Source: Ovis canadensis
Taxonomy: Eukaryota; Chordata; Mammalia; Artiodactyla; Bovidae
DNA length: 64,000 nucleotides
Assembly: GCF_042477335.2 (NCBI RefSeq)
Contig: NC_091255.1
Coordinates: 47,408,501-47,472,500 of the forward strand
Direction of reading: 5' to 3'
This document shows positions 31,101 through 42,758 of the stretch, piece by piece; the first letter of the stretch is position 1, and each line of letters begins with the position of its first letter. Position numbers and translations under genes: made by a program. The notes under the pieces are model-generated. The model was given only the letters and a program-made list of their open reading frames with translations, was not told where the DNA came from and did not search any database.

Positions 31101-34100
31101 CAGGCATAGGCTGGGGCTGGCCATTGGTCATGAGCGTGGAGGGGCAGTCATGTGTTAGTAGAGGATTGCACCGAACTCCCGGGGTCTCTTTTTTGCTGTG
31201 ACGCTGGGATTGTTGCTTATAGCAGAGAATAAGCACCCTGCTGTTCTTGCTCTGAGGACCCCTTGAAAAAACAGGGAAGTTCTCTTGGGAACACTTCCCA
31301 AGGGAAAGGCCTTTTAAGATATGAAATTTGGCCATTATGATTTCTCGTTGGTCAGACTTGTTTTAATTTCAGAGTTCTTAGTGGCTACTTGGTCTGTGCA
31401 TGCTGTTTTCCTGGAGAATTTCTTGCCAGGGCGCTTGCAGTTTTGGGACAGAGTGACAGCTGGCACAGTGCCCTTCTTGAATCAGAAGGTTGACGCCGCA
31501 CTGGCCTTTGTGATGATATGTCAGCCCTCTTCACTGGCCAGAAGCTGCAGGCTTGCAACTGTCTCTGGCCTGACTCGCCAGGGATTCCTCCAGGGACTCA
31601 GTTCCTTTTTCGGTCCCTAGAGCAGGTGGGCCTTAGGGGAGAAGAAGAGGGGAAAGTGAATGGAAAATAAAGGGGAAAGGGAAAGAGAGAAGGGAAGCGG
31701 TGTGAGGGGCATCTTTCTTTGTCACTTTAGGACCTTTTGGTGACCAGGCTGTAGGCTGCTCAAGTCTCCATGACAAAGGCCACACTACATCCCCAGCAAC
31801 CTGCAGTGTTTGTGGAAGCGCTTGGCTTTCCAGGCTCCATTCTCCCTTTGAGCTGTACTTCTCTACCTCCAGAGGCTGTCCTTTGACTCCGTTTTGATTC
31901 CACTGTATTGAGCCACTCTCATTTTCCCCTTTTTTAACCTAGGCATTTGGTTGCCAAGCTCCAGTTTCAAAGAACCAAATGAAGCTACCATGAAAAGGAG
32001 AGTGAGGAAAACAGGAGGGAGTAGGAAGGATTGGGATCCTCTGTGCAAGAGACTGGTTCCCCTCACCACCCTGGGGCTTGGATGAAGCACACCAGCGAAC
32101 TCTGAGCAGGGCTTCACCGTGTCACATCCAGCCCTGTGCTCCTGGAGCTGGATGAACTCCCCGGAAAACCGGAAGATGTCTCAACACTGTTCCTTTTTCA
32201 GAAGTTTTGTTTTGTATATTTGCATTTCTCAGTACAGAAGATTCACCCTAAAGGCAGCTGGGGTTTGTGCCCATTGGATTGGAAGTGGTGCCGAAGGGTG
32301 AGCAGGTCTGGGGGAGGGAAGGAGAGGAGAGCGGGTTGCCAGTGATGGTCATTCAGCTGGTGCCAACGGCAGAATTCCAGCCTTCACATTGACCTTGAAG
32401 AAGGGGAAAGAAGGAGTCAGAGTGCAGATCAAGTTGGGAGTTTCTGATTGAGGAGAACCTGCTTCTCTGTAAGCATGGGTAGCTTTAGCAGGAGCAGGAA
32501 AGAAAGGAAAGTGGAGCGTCTCAAATAGAAGATGCTGGACAAAACCTGGCACATGGCCCCACTGGGGAAGTAGTGATTCCTCATATACCTTCCTTCTAAG
32601 GTTTAGGAACCTAATTTCAGAATCACCTCGCATAGAAGCTGTATTCATTCTGTTCTACTGAATTCTATGACTTCACGTTAGCCCTGTTCCTCTCCCCTCA
32701 GCCCCTTCCCTCGAGATAACTTCATTTCACTCTGGTCATGGTAACATCATTCCTATTGCTTCTACCAGCTGTCAAGGTGGTAGTATTTCCATCACCTGAG
32801 CAGTTCAGAGCTCCAGTTGCGGGCTGCTGCCGTTAATGGAGCGTGCTTCCAGATTCTTAATGGCAAACGGTACCCATGACTTAGGAGTCAGTGTTCCTTA
32901 CCTCCATATGTCTGTCAGCTAGTAAGAGGGAATGTGGAGGAAGGTGAGAAAGGGAGCTATTGTGCTCTTCCTAGAGAAAGCTCCCTCATGGCTCAGCTTT
33001 AATGGGATGTTTGAGGTTAGTGAGAGGGAAGAGAGCATTACAGCTCATCTTCTTACGTTGGTCTGAAACGGGAGGTAGCAAAGGCTTCTTTATTTTCCTG
33101 AGTTCTTTCTAGCAACTCAGACATTTTCCTGAGTTAGATCTTGTTTTGCCCTCCTTTCATTGGGAAGTCTGTCAGATGCTGATTGGAGAGTTGCCTCTTT
33201 TCCAGATGGAAGTAGAGGAAGAGGGAGAAAAAATGGCAGTGCTTTTCCGAACTGGGCCATTGTCAAATCACATACCAGTATGAGTTTGCTTTTCTGTAGA
33301 GTTACTCTGGGGAGAGGTTTGTTATTAAGATGTGAAAATTGAGCTGTTTGATCTTTATTACTCTTTTGCAGTAAGTGTTCCAGTAGACTGCCTCTTTTGG
33401 TTCCCCTGTGTTTATACCTGCCTCATCTAGTGAGATAAATGATGTCAGGTTTGTGGTTTCCTGATGGTTTAGGGTGAGGCCCCAGTGTTTTGGTAATTTA
33501 CAGGACTGCCTCACCTGGAAACATTGACCTTCTGCCTTACGTCCTGCGTGGAATGACCGTTCCTCCTCTTAGCTGAATAGGGTGGAAACTTGCATTGTTA
33601 CCTGGCTGTCAAGAGGTAACGCACAAAATGAGTTTTGTAGCATAAACACAGCCCATCTCTGCTCTGCTGTGTGGCACCTCTTCTCTCTTTGGCTGTCGTG
33701 GTAGTGTTACCAACCAGTTAAGATAGTGATCCCAGGAATTGGCTTAACCAGTGGGTCTTAACCTCTTGAATGTGCAGATTAACTTGCCATCTTGCAGAAA
33801 GTGCCACCCACCAAAAGCCTACTGACTGGAATCTACTGAGATCCTCAAGTGGCTGTTTTGCAGCTACCTGAAATCTTTTTTTAAAAAATTACATTTTAGT
33901 GTGTATTTGCCTGGCCCTAGGCTAGCTACTGTGGAAAACACAAGAGGTGGAAGACGTATTATCTGGCCTAAGGGAGCTTTTAGGTGACGGCCACATTTGG
34001 AGAATGACTCAGCGCAGCAAAGGAGAATCAAGGGCTGGCTCTAAAGAAATTCAGAGTGGGTAAGATCATGCTAGGCCAGATGGTCTAGGAAAGCTCTGGG

Positions 34101-35615
34101 GCTGTGAGACTTTGGTTTTTAGGTGAGGGGAGGACACTGAGAAGTGCAGGAACAAGAGCACAGAAGCAAGCATCTGCACAGCGTGTACTGAGCCATGCAC
34201 AGCCCCAAGGTAGAGCAGTGGCATCAAAGAGTCCTTTTCCTGTGCTGTGGGCTAGACCAAGACTTCCTGGTCACCAGGTAGACGTGAATGCTGAGGGGTT
34301 ATGATGGCAAGGTAGAGCCCAGAGCCAGAAGTCAGCCAGGGGCCCCTGCCCCTGCCCGTGGCTGGGGCTTCACTGCTCTCAGCATAGCCCCAGGGAGGGA
34401 GGCAGAGCCCTGGACTCCTTGTGGTACCAGCGGTTTCCACTGGAGAATCTGTACTCTCAGGTACAAAACCAAACCAGCTGAAGAGGCGTGACCCACCCTC
34501 AACCACCATCCTTTCTCCTGCTGGGAAGGGTGGTGTTGACTGTGTCTATGATCTGTCTGTGCGTGAGTCACAGCCCAGGCGCTACCCTACTTCTTCCTCA
34601 GTAGAGTGGCTACAGAACGGAAGTGTGCCAGAGGAGACAGGCTCCATCCAGAGGTGAGGAGGAAGGGCACCAGCCCGGTCAGAGTCAACAGGGAGAGGGA
34701 GCAGGAGCAGCTGGCTGTCGTCAGCACCTCCCCTCCACCCGCTGGCCGTACCCCCGGCCCTCTACCAGTTCTGTGTAGTGCTAATTGAAAAGCAGTCTGC
34801 AGAAGGAACTCGTTCCTGTTTGGTTGTTGTATTCTCAAGTCACAGACTGGAAAAGGCTCTCACTTCTAGGGACCCGTCATTGGTTGTGGCTAGGTGATGC
34901 CAGTACCTCGGATCTGCCCGTTTAACCTGCGCTTGTTTATGACTGATCTACTGTAACCTTCCTCAGGACAGGTGTGGGCCACTGTGGTCTAGTGACAGTT
35001 ACTGCTACAACTTGCTATTACTTGAATTTCGTGCGCTGTGGTCACACAGGAGTGAGGAGGTATGGGGTCTTTGGTGTGGGACTAGATAAATAGGTGACAA
35101 CTAGGTCTTGGGGACAGTTGGCAATGGCCTTGGCCTGGTTGCCTGCCTGTGCCTATTGACACACCCTGGAAAGCCAGCCCTGGGCGGTAGCTCCCAGCCT
35201 CGTGAGGGCGGAGGTGTGGTGGGGAGCCCGCCACCAGTTTCTTCTGCTTTCATGCTTGTCCATGGGGTTGATTCCACAAGCCCCTTATTAAGGTTGGGAG
35301 TGACTTGGGGATGGCCACAGAGCCCCTACACTTCCAGCAAGAACTGGCGAGAGGCAGGGTGGTTTGGTGTTCCCAGATCCAAGGGGAGAGACTATAGCAA
35401 AGCTGGGTGCCAGCCTTGAAGCCCTCACCCTGCGACCCAGAAGAACATGGCCTGCTTGAAACCCTTGACCCTGCTAGGGAAATGGCGATTGGAGGAACTT
35501 GCCCCCTAGGTTGATTCCCAGCTGCCCTCCCACCTCTCCCTAGGGGTTGAGCCCTGAAGTTAGAGGCCTCAGCACTGGGGTGTACAGCTCTGTGGCTGCT
35601 GGAAGGAGGTCTGAA

Positions 35616-35616
35616 A

Positions 35617-35652
<36 letters not shown>
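35616..35652. repeat. (TG)n microsatellite
   Basis: About 17 uninterrupted TG units, then TATCTATC. Probably length-polymorphic. It lies in the proposed 3' UTR. Confidence 0.95.
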
Positions 35653-35654
<2 letters not shown>

Positions 35655-35996
35655 CTATCTTTATTTGCAGAAGTCTTGCCACTAATGGGGGTGTGGAGAG
35701 CATCTCCACTGAGGGGAGACCTGCTTTTGTTGTCCACTTCTAAGAGAATGACATGCCCCTGTCCCTAAGGGAGGAGCTTTTGAGTTAGACATTTTCCCTA
35801 TGGGAATCCTCTTGGTTTGGTTCATGGGAAAGGGGGAAGTGGAGAAGTGATTTTTAGCTCTAATTGTCGACACAGCTGTTCTTACGCGGAATTTGTGCTA
35901 TTGCATACATGGAGCCATCTTTCTTTTCACTGCAGCAGTGTTTATCAGTAGTTCAAAATGATTTATTTGCTCCTGGGGAGTAAAACCTTTTTTATT

Positions 35997-36021
35997 AAAA
36001 AAAAAAAAGAAAAAAAAAAAA
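35997..36021. repeat. A-rich run
   Basis: Twelve-plus As, a G, then another A run. No SINE body is attached, so it is not an obvious retroposon tail. Confidence 0.9.
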
Positions 36022-37372
36022 GCGTGCCCCCCTCCCCCCATGATAGCTATAGGATTATTGGGCCACACAGCTCAAGAAGGCAAAGTCAAATCTGCCAGTC
36101 CCCGCGACCTATCCTGTTTTGACATTGAAGTCTTCATGCTCAGCACAAAATGGCAGGAGGCCTTGAGAAGATAAGAGTGAAGCCTTGGGAGGTGTGAGGT
36201 TAAGAGTTGGAGCATAGAGACAGAGGCACTGGGGACTCAGATGCTGCAGTTAGAAAAATAGAGTAAGGAACTGTATTTAAATTACCAATTCTCTATAATC
36301 TGCCAGGGAAAGACCTTTCTTTACATGCAGATTCCATACTGTCTTTGTCTTTTTCATGCTTCTTGACCTTCCTGGTAGGTGCCCCTGAATTCCTGTTTCC
36401 CATCTCTGCCCCTTCTCCCATTCCTTCCCGCTCTGATCCCCCTCCCAGGAAGCCAGTCCTGCATGCTGAGTCTGTGACATGCCTCCACGCCCATTTCATC
36501 TTCTTAAGAGGGTACCTGGAATTGCTTCCTCCCCGCTTCTACCCCCTCTTTCAAAATGCTGAGAGGGCCAGGCAAACAGCAGCCAGTCAGGGCAGTGAAT
36601 GTCTGCTCGCAGCTGGACTGCGATCCTAGTTGCTCCTGGAGATGGAGTGTGATTGAACTTAAGACACTTCTGGTCAGAACCCAGGAGATCACAAACCACA
36701 CAGCCCCGCAACAAGCTGCATCCTAAGCCCCCTGCTCAGCTCCGGTGGAGCAGGAAGGCTGGTGTGACTACTACATCCCTGGTGCTCCCTTGAGCAGGGA
36801 CCTGCCCCTCACTGTTAGGCCCAGAACCTTTTCCAAGGGACAAGCATAATCCAGGCACCGCTCTGTGGGCAGGCCTGTTGGAATGCCCAAACTGGTGCTG
36901 CCCGTGGCACAGCCACTGCTGTACATTTTTTGGTTGTTTCTAAGGAATTCAATGAAGAGGGGTGTCAATCTGGGCTCGGGGTGGTTGCCAGTTCTTCACC
37001 AGAAGGGGAGCCACATCCCCCTGCAACCGCTTCCGTCCTCTTCTGCCACCCCACCCTCCTCCAAGCCAAAGCGCAGCCTGGCTTTTGTCTTCCCATTTAG
37101 TTTTTCTCCTTTCCTCAACCGTTTGTGCTTAATTTATTAAAATATTTGCTGTATAATTTATTTTCATAAACTATAAAAAATTACTAAATGGTTAAAATAG
37201 ACTTGCAGGCCAATCTTAAATGGGGTGGGAGGGTCTGAGGGTGGGGTGGGGAAAGGGAAAGATGTTTTGATATAAACAAAACAAATGCACTTTGGATGTG
37301 TTTTGGTATTTTTCTGGGGATAGATGGGGGGTGTTGGGATGTCCCTGTAGGTTAGTTCCAGAATGGGGTGTC

Positions 37373-37380
37373 TGTATATA
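37373..37380 (+). promoter_or_regulatory. Pumilio-like element in 3' UTR
   Basis: TGTATATA fits the UGUANAUA consensus, about 200 bases before the poly(A) signal. Function inferred only from the motif. Confidence 0.35.
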
Positions 37381-37579
37381 CTGTATTAATAGGCATGTTT
37401 GACTCTTGTAAAGGGACATTAGTAGCTGCTGCAGGTCCTGTTTGGAAAACCCATGTACAATTCCCGGTTTTTTGTAAAGTGTCCGTGCGGGAGACATTTG
37501 ACTCTTGTGTTTGTGTCTCCTTTTTATGATTGCTGTACTGACCCATGTCTTTTTGCGGAAGGGGTGAAAAGAGATTTGA

Positions 37580-37628
37580 AATAAAAATGTTTAGAAATTG
37601 TTTCATGTTATTTGGGTGGTTGTTTCTC
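37580..37628 (+). terminator. SOCS7: Polyadenylation signal and downstream GU-rich element of SOCS7
   Basis: AATAAA at 37580-37585, a probable cleavage site near 37600, then 'tgttatttgggtggttgttt' from 37606 as the GU-rich element. This is the best poly(A) site downstream of the SOCS7 stop. Confidence 0.75.
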
Positions 37629-39205
37629 AGTCCCTCTCTCATCTCATGACTCCTCACACCATAACGATCCACTTAGGGTCAGATGGCCCACCCTGGCACT
37701 CGGGGAATCCCTATGATGTCAGCTAAACGGATCACATCCAGAAGCGGTCTTGTCAGAATTAGAGAGACTGGAAAATTCTTGAGGCTGATGGCCATTGCTC
37801 ATAGCTGCTTTCTCCTTCCCTAGAAAGTACAGGAGAATTCCAGAGAGCTTTCTGGGCCTTTCTGCTCTATTTTAGGAGAGTTCATATTGCATACCATACT
37901 GGTCATTCCTAGTTTATATCTAGACTGGCAGTCAAGGTTTTTCATGAGTTTAACCTGTGTCCCTCCTGTCTTTCTAGCCTACTCCCTCTTGAGTGGTCCT
38001 CTTTGGAGAGGAAAGGACTAGAAATGTTTATGATTGTGGCTACTTGGAGCCACTCAAATCTTCCCTCTTAACTTTCTCACCCAGTCTGTCTCCAGGTCCC
38101 CCACTTAGAAGGTTGGTGCACTAACCTTGGCACATTTTGGAGAGTTTTCTGCAGTTTCTCTGCATCCTCAGCATGGAAAGCACACTCAAGTGAGCTGAAA
38201 CCCTGATTCTCAGCCGTGGCATTGTCTTAGGGTTGATTAGGAAGGAGTTTCAGGATCCCCGCTGGCCCCACTCAGCTCACTCCCAAGTCACAGGTCCATG
38301 TTAAGCATTTTCCTTTGTAATGTTCCTCTTGCTTCATAGTTTGGAGCATTTTTTCTTCCAAAAGGGAAGAGAATTTTCATCAGGAGTTCATGCCTTCACA
38401 GAATGGCTATTAACATCGCTAAGACATTGTTTAATCCTAATATGGACCTAATACGGAATCAGTAATTCCAGTGCTCTAATGTCCCCCATTTGGATAGTTT
38501 GTCGATCATAAAGATCTCTGCCAACACCAACAGTCAAGAGTGTTAGTGGGCATTTCTTGAAAGTGATGACATAGGTTTTCATCATTTCAAATCAACACTG
38601 TTCATATTAGTGATGATGTGTGAGGTTTGTTGGGAAAGAGGTACTAGTCCTGTCTGGCTTGAGGGATAAAGCCATAGAAGAAAAGGCATTCTTTTGCAAA
38701 GAGGGAACCCCAGATAAAATAGTCCCTTCCCTCCCTCCTCACCCCCAAAACCTGAAACCACCTCCTTCAATTCCTGTTTCCTGTCTGCTTTCAGCTTCTG
38801 CTTTCATTCCATCTCACCACAGTTGTTTTTTACCATGCCTATTCCTAACCTACTTGAATTCAGTTATAAGCACACGACAGAAACTGCAGGAGATTTCCTC
38901 CTCCATCACATCTGTGTCCCCTGGTTGAGGGTGAGATGGGAAAAGTGAATTTTCTGTTTTGGTTCCTCTCCAGTCTCTTAGAGTGTATCTTGTGCCATAC
39001 GGATTCTGAAGACCAACCGTTTTCTTCTGGTGCTCAGCCAAAGGCACGAGAGTTGACTGCAGCTCTGAAGAAGTACTAAAAACCGAGTTATCATTAATCT
39101 CTAATGGAGCCCCTTCCCCAGAGGTTCTCAGGAGGAATTTTGACTGCAGTTTTACTCTGTTCACAATGCCCACTGAAGCTACGACCTGTCATGCATCCTT
39201 CCTCT
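37629..39205. other. Intergenic, nothing recognised
   Basis: Unique-looking sequence downstream of SOCS7 with no gene, RNA or repeat I can name. Confidence 0.6.
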
Positions 39206-39209
39206 GTTG

Positions 39210-39760
39210 CCATGCCCTAGTTCAGGCCCTTCCCCTTTTTCACCTGGACGATTTCAGCAGCTTCCCAACTGCTCTTCCTGCTTCCTGTTTCCCCTCTCCA
39301 GTCCTTCCAGAATAAAGATGTGCTTAAGTCACTTCCCTAAATCACTGATGACTTTTAAACTACATACGAAAACCTTAACTCCTCAACCTAATGTTCAAGG
39401 CCATTTCTGCTGCTCCCGCCACACTGGATGCACTTGGTCACAATGCATGACTTGAAGTTCCCAGATCATGGCATCTCTTCTCCTGACACTCCATCTTCCC
39501 TCATGCTGTCTTGTCTACCTGGAGGACCATTACTTCTTACCCTCTTCACCCGAAGCACTGCTATCCTTCAAGGATTTCCCTCCAGTCACCTCTGGAATTT
39601 TCACCAGCCACTCTCAGCCAAACAAATGCTCCTTTCTGTGTTAAAATATTTGTTCATGTGTCTGCAGTTACTTGACTATAATCTGTTCTGTGAAGGACAG
39701 AACCTGTGTTCTATTCAGCTGTCTCCCTGCCACCGGGCTGGCATAGTGCCAAGGTGATGG
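39210..39760 (-). repeat. L2 LINE 3' region (old)
   Basis: 'cctcaacctaatgttcaagg', 'ctgctcccgccacactgga' and the closing 'gggctggcatagtgcc' follow the order of the reverse-oriented L2 3' end. Diverged, no open frame. Confidence 0.6.
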
Positions 39761-40196
39761 TGCTTGAGGAAAGGTGAGGTCAGCCCCCCTCCCAGGAGTG
39801 CAGCCCCGTTTTCCTAGTCAGCCAGCCTTGAACCTGTATTTTCATCGTTTGCACAGGACAATTTGGTTATATGGAGTCATGGGGGTTAGGGGTTTAGACC
39901 CTCATTGTCAGGCTTCTTGAGAATTTTAAGGAAGGGATTGGACTTTTGGTGGGTGGAGTAAGAGCATGGACTAAGTGATGTAGCTGTAATGTAAGATATT
40001 TCAAGGGGGATGTGGACCGCTTCCTCATGTCAGCAGTGTCAGAGAGAATGACAAAGGTGCTGCCCTTTAGGTGGAAGATGCTGCCCATGTAGGGTCAGCA
40101 GGCTTTGTCCAGTGACCAGAGGTTGCACTGAACCACCCACTGGCCCCTACTGGATAAGAAAGCCTGCAGTTAAACAGCTCAGCTCAGACACCTCAT

Positions 40197-40320
40197 TTTT
40201 TTAGTTTTATTCCATTTAAAAAAACTTTGACTGCAATGGGTCTCTGTGGCAGTATATGGACTCAGTAGTTATGTTGCATGGGTTTAGTGGCCCAACAGCA
40301 CATGGGATCCTAGTTCCCCT
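40197..40320 (-). mobile_element. CHR-type SINE, tail-side half (split by BovB)
   Basis: T-rich start, 'gactgcaatgggtctctgtg', and 'catgggatcctagttcccct' at the break. The head-side half continues at 43940-44018, after the BovB insertion. The two halves together make one ordinary CHR copy. Confidence 0.82.
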
Positions 40321-40819
40321 TAGTCAGCCATGTCTGACCCTTTGCGACCCCATGGACTGCAACACACCAAGCTTCCCTGTCCATCACCAACTCCTGGAGC
40401 TTGCTCAAACTCATGTCCATGGAGTCGGTGATGCCATCCAACCATCTCATCCTCTGTCATCCCCTTCTCCTCCTGCCTTTGATCTTTCCCAGTATCAGGG
40501 TCTTTTTCAATGAGCCAATTGTTCACATCAGGTGGCCGAAGCATTGGAGCTTCAACTTCAGCATCCGTCCTTCCAATGAATATTCAGGACTGATTTCATT
40601 TAGGATGGACTGGTTAGATCTCCTTGCTGTCCAAGGGACCCTCAAGAATCTTGTGCAACACCACAGTTCAAAATCATCAATTCTTCAGCACTCAGCTTTC
40701 TTATGGTCCAGCTCTCACACCCATACATGACTACTGGAAAAACCATAGCCTTGACTATACAGATCTTTGTCGGTTAAGTAATGTCTCTGCTTTTTTTTTG
40801 GGGGGGGGGGGAATATGCT

Positions 40820-41333
40820 TATATTTTATTTATTTATTTATTTTTTAATTATTTATTTTTATTTTTTAAATTTTAAAATCTTTAATTCTTACATGCGTTC
40901 CCAAACATGAACCCCCCTCCCACTTCCCTCCCCACAGCATCTCTCTGGGTCATCCTCATGCACCAGCCCCAAGCATGCTGCACCCTGCGTCAGACATAGA
41001 CTGGCGATTCAATTCGTACATGATAGTATACATGTTAGAATGCCATTCTCCCAAATCATCCCACCCTCTCCCTCTCCCTCTGAGTCCAAAAGTCCATTAT
41101 ACACATCTGTGTCCTTTTTCCTGTCTTGCATACAGGGTCGTCATTGCCATCTTCCTAAATTCCATATATATGTGTTAGTATACTGTATTGGTGTTTTTCT
41201 TTCTGGCTTACTTCACTCTGTATAATTGGCTCCAGTTTCATCCATCTCATCAGAACTGATTCAAATGAATTCTTTTTAACGGCTGAGTAATACTCCATTG
41301 TGTATATATACCACAGCTTTCTTACCCATTCAT
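40820..41333 (-). mobile_element. L1 LINE 3' fragment inserted in BovB
   Basis: In reverse complement it carries the L1 3' region ('tggctgagtaatactccatt'-type text in complement at 41279-41300). It has an AT-rich (TTTA)n tail at left (40825-40880). The host text TGTCTCTGCTTTTT + AATATGCT appears on both sides (40782-40819 with a T/G homopolymer expansion, and 41334-41355), giving a target-site duplication of about 22 bp. Confidence 0.9.
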
Positions 41334-42662
41334 TGTCTCTGCTTTTTAATATGCTGTCTAGGTTGGTCATAGCTTTTCTTCCCAGAAGTAAGCATCTTAT
41401 AATTTCATGGCTGCAGTCACCATCTGCAGTGATTTTGGAGTCCGAGAAAATAAAGTCTGTCACTGTTTCCATTGTTTCCCAATCTATCTGCCATGAAGTG
41501 ATGCCAAGATCTTTGGTTTTTGAATGTTGAGTTTTAAGCCAACTTCTTCACTCTCCTCTTTCACTTTCATTAAGAGGCTCTTTAGTTCCTCTTCACTTTC
41601 TGCCATAAGGGTGGTATCATCTGCATATCTGAGGTTATGGATATTTCTCCCAGCAATCTTGATTCCAGCTCGTGCTTCATCCATTCTGGCATTTCTCATG
41701 ATGTACTCTGCACATAAGTTAAATAAGCAGGGTGACAGTATACAGCATTGACACACTCCTTTCCCAATTTGGAACCAGTCTGTTGTTTCATGTCCAGTTC
41801 TAACTATTGCTTCTTGACCTGCATACAGATTTATCGGAAGGCAGGTAAGGTGGTGGTCTGGTATTCTCATCTCTTTAAGAATTTTCCAGTTGTGATCCAC
41901 ACAGTCAAAGGCTTTAGTGTTGTCAATGAAGCAGATGTTTTTCTGGAACTCTCTTGCTTTTTTCTATGATCCAGTGGATGTTGGCAATTTGATCTCTGGT
42001 TCCCTCTGCCTTTTCTAAATCCAGCTTGAACTTCTGAAGTTCTGGGTTCGTGTACTGTTGAAGCCTAGCTTGAAGAATTTTGAGCATTACTTTGCTAGTG
42101 TGTGAGATGAGTGCAATTGTGTGGTAGTTTGAACATTCTTTGACATTGCCTTTTTTTGGGACTGGAATGAAAACACCTTTTGCAGTCCTGTGGCCACTGC
42201 TGAGTTTTCCAAATTTGCTGGCATGTTGTGTGCAGCATTTTAACAGCATCATCTTTTAGGATTTGAAATAGCTCAACTGGAATCCCATCACCCCCACTAG
42301 CTTTGTTTGTAGTGATGCTTCCTAAGGCCTACTTGACTTCACATTCCAGGATATCTGGCTCTAGGTGAGTGCTCACACCATCGTGGTTATCTGGGTCATT
42401 AAAATCTCTTCTGTATACTTCTGTGTATTCTTGCCACCTCTTCCTAATATCTTCTGCTTCTGTTAGGTCCTTACCATTTCTGTCCTTTATTGTGCACATC
42501 TTTGCATGAAATGTTCCCTTGGTATCTCTAATTTTCTTGAAGAGATCTCTAGTCTTTCCCATCCTATTGTTTTCTTCTATTTCTTTGCATTGATCACTTA
42601 GGAAGACTTTCTTATCTCTCCTTGCTATTCTTTGGAATTCTGTATTCAGATGGGTATATCTT

Positions 42663-42758
42663 GCCTGGAGAATCCCTTGGACAGAGGAGCCTGGTGGGCT
42701 ACATACAGCCCATGGGGTCGCAAGAGTCAGACACGACTGAGCGACTGATAACACACAC
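42663..42758 (+). mobile_element. Bov-tA / Bov-A SINE 3' fragment inserted in BovB
   Basis: 'gcctggagaatcccttggac' to 'cagacacgactgagcgactg' interrupts the BovB text 'gggtatatc / tttccttttc'. A short ATCTT match (42658-42662, 42759-42763) may be its target-site duplication. Confidence 0.85.

Larger units (their letters stand above)
28510..31942 (+). other. Proposed 3' UTR intron of SOCS7
   Basis: Between a GTATGC donor and a 'ttttccccttttttaacctag' type acceptor. It contains two CHR SINEs, a Tigger1-like element and an ancient repeat, all absent from the proposed terminal exon. If unspliced, this would instead be UTR or downstream sequence. A purine-rich patch lies at 31630-31700. Confidence 0.5.
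31943..37602 (+). other. SOCS7: Proposed SOCS7 terminal exon (3' UTR)
   Basis: It begins after a strong pyrimidine tract and CTAG and ends about 17 bases after AATAAA at 37580. No young SINE lies inside, in contrast to all large introns. The last 700 bases look like mRNA 3' end sequence: AU-rich 'ttaatttattaaaatatttg' at 37129 and a Pumilio-like TGTATATA at 37373. A TG repeat (35616-35652) and A-rich run (35997-36021) interrupt it. The 5' limit is the least certain part. Confidence 0.55.
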
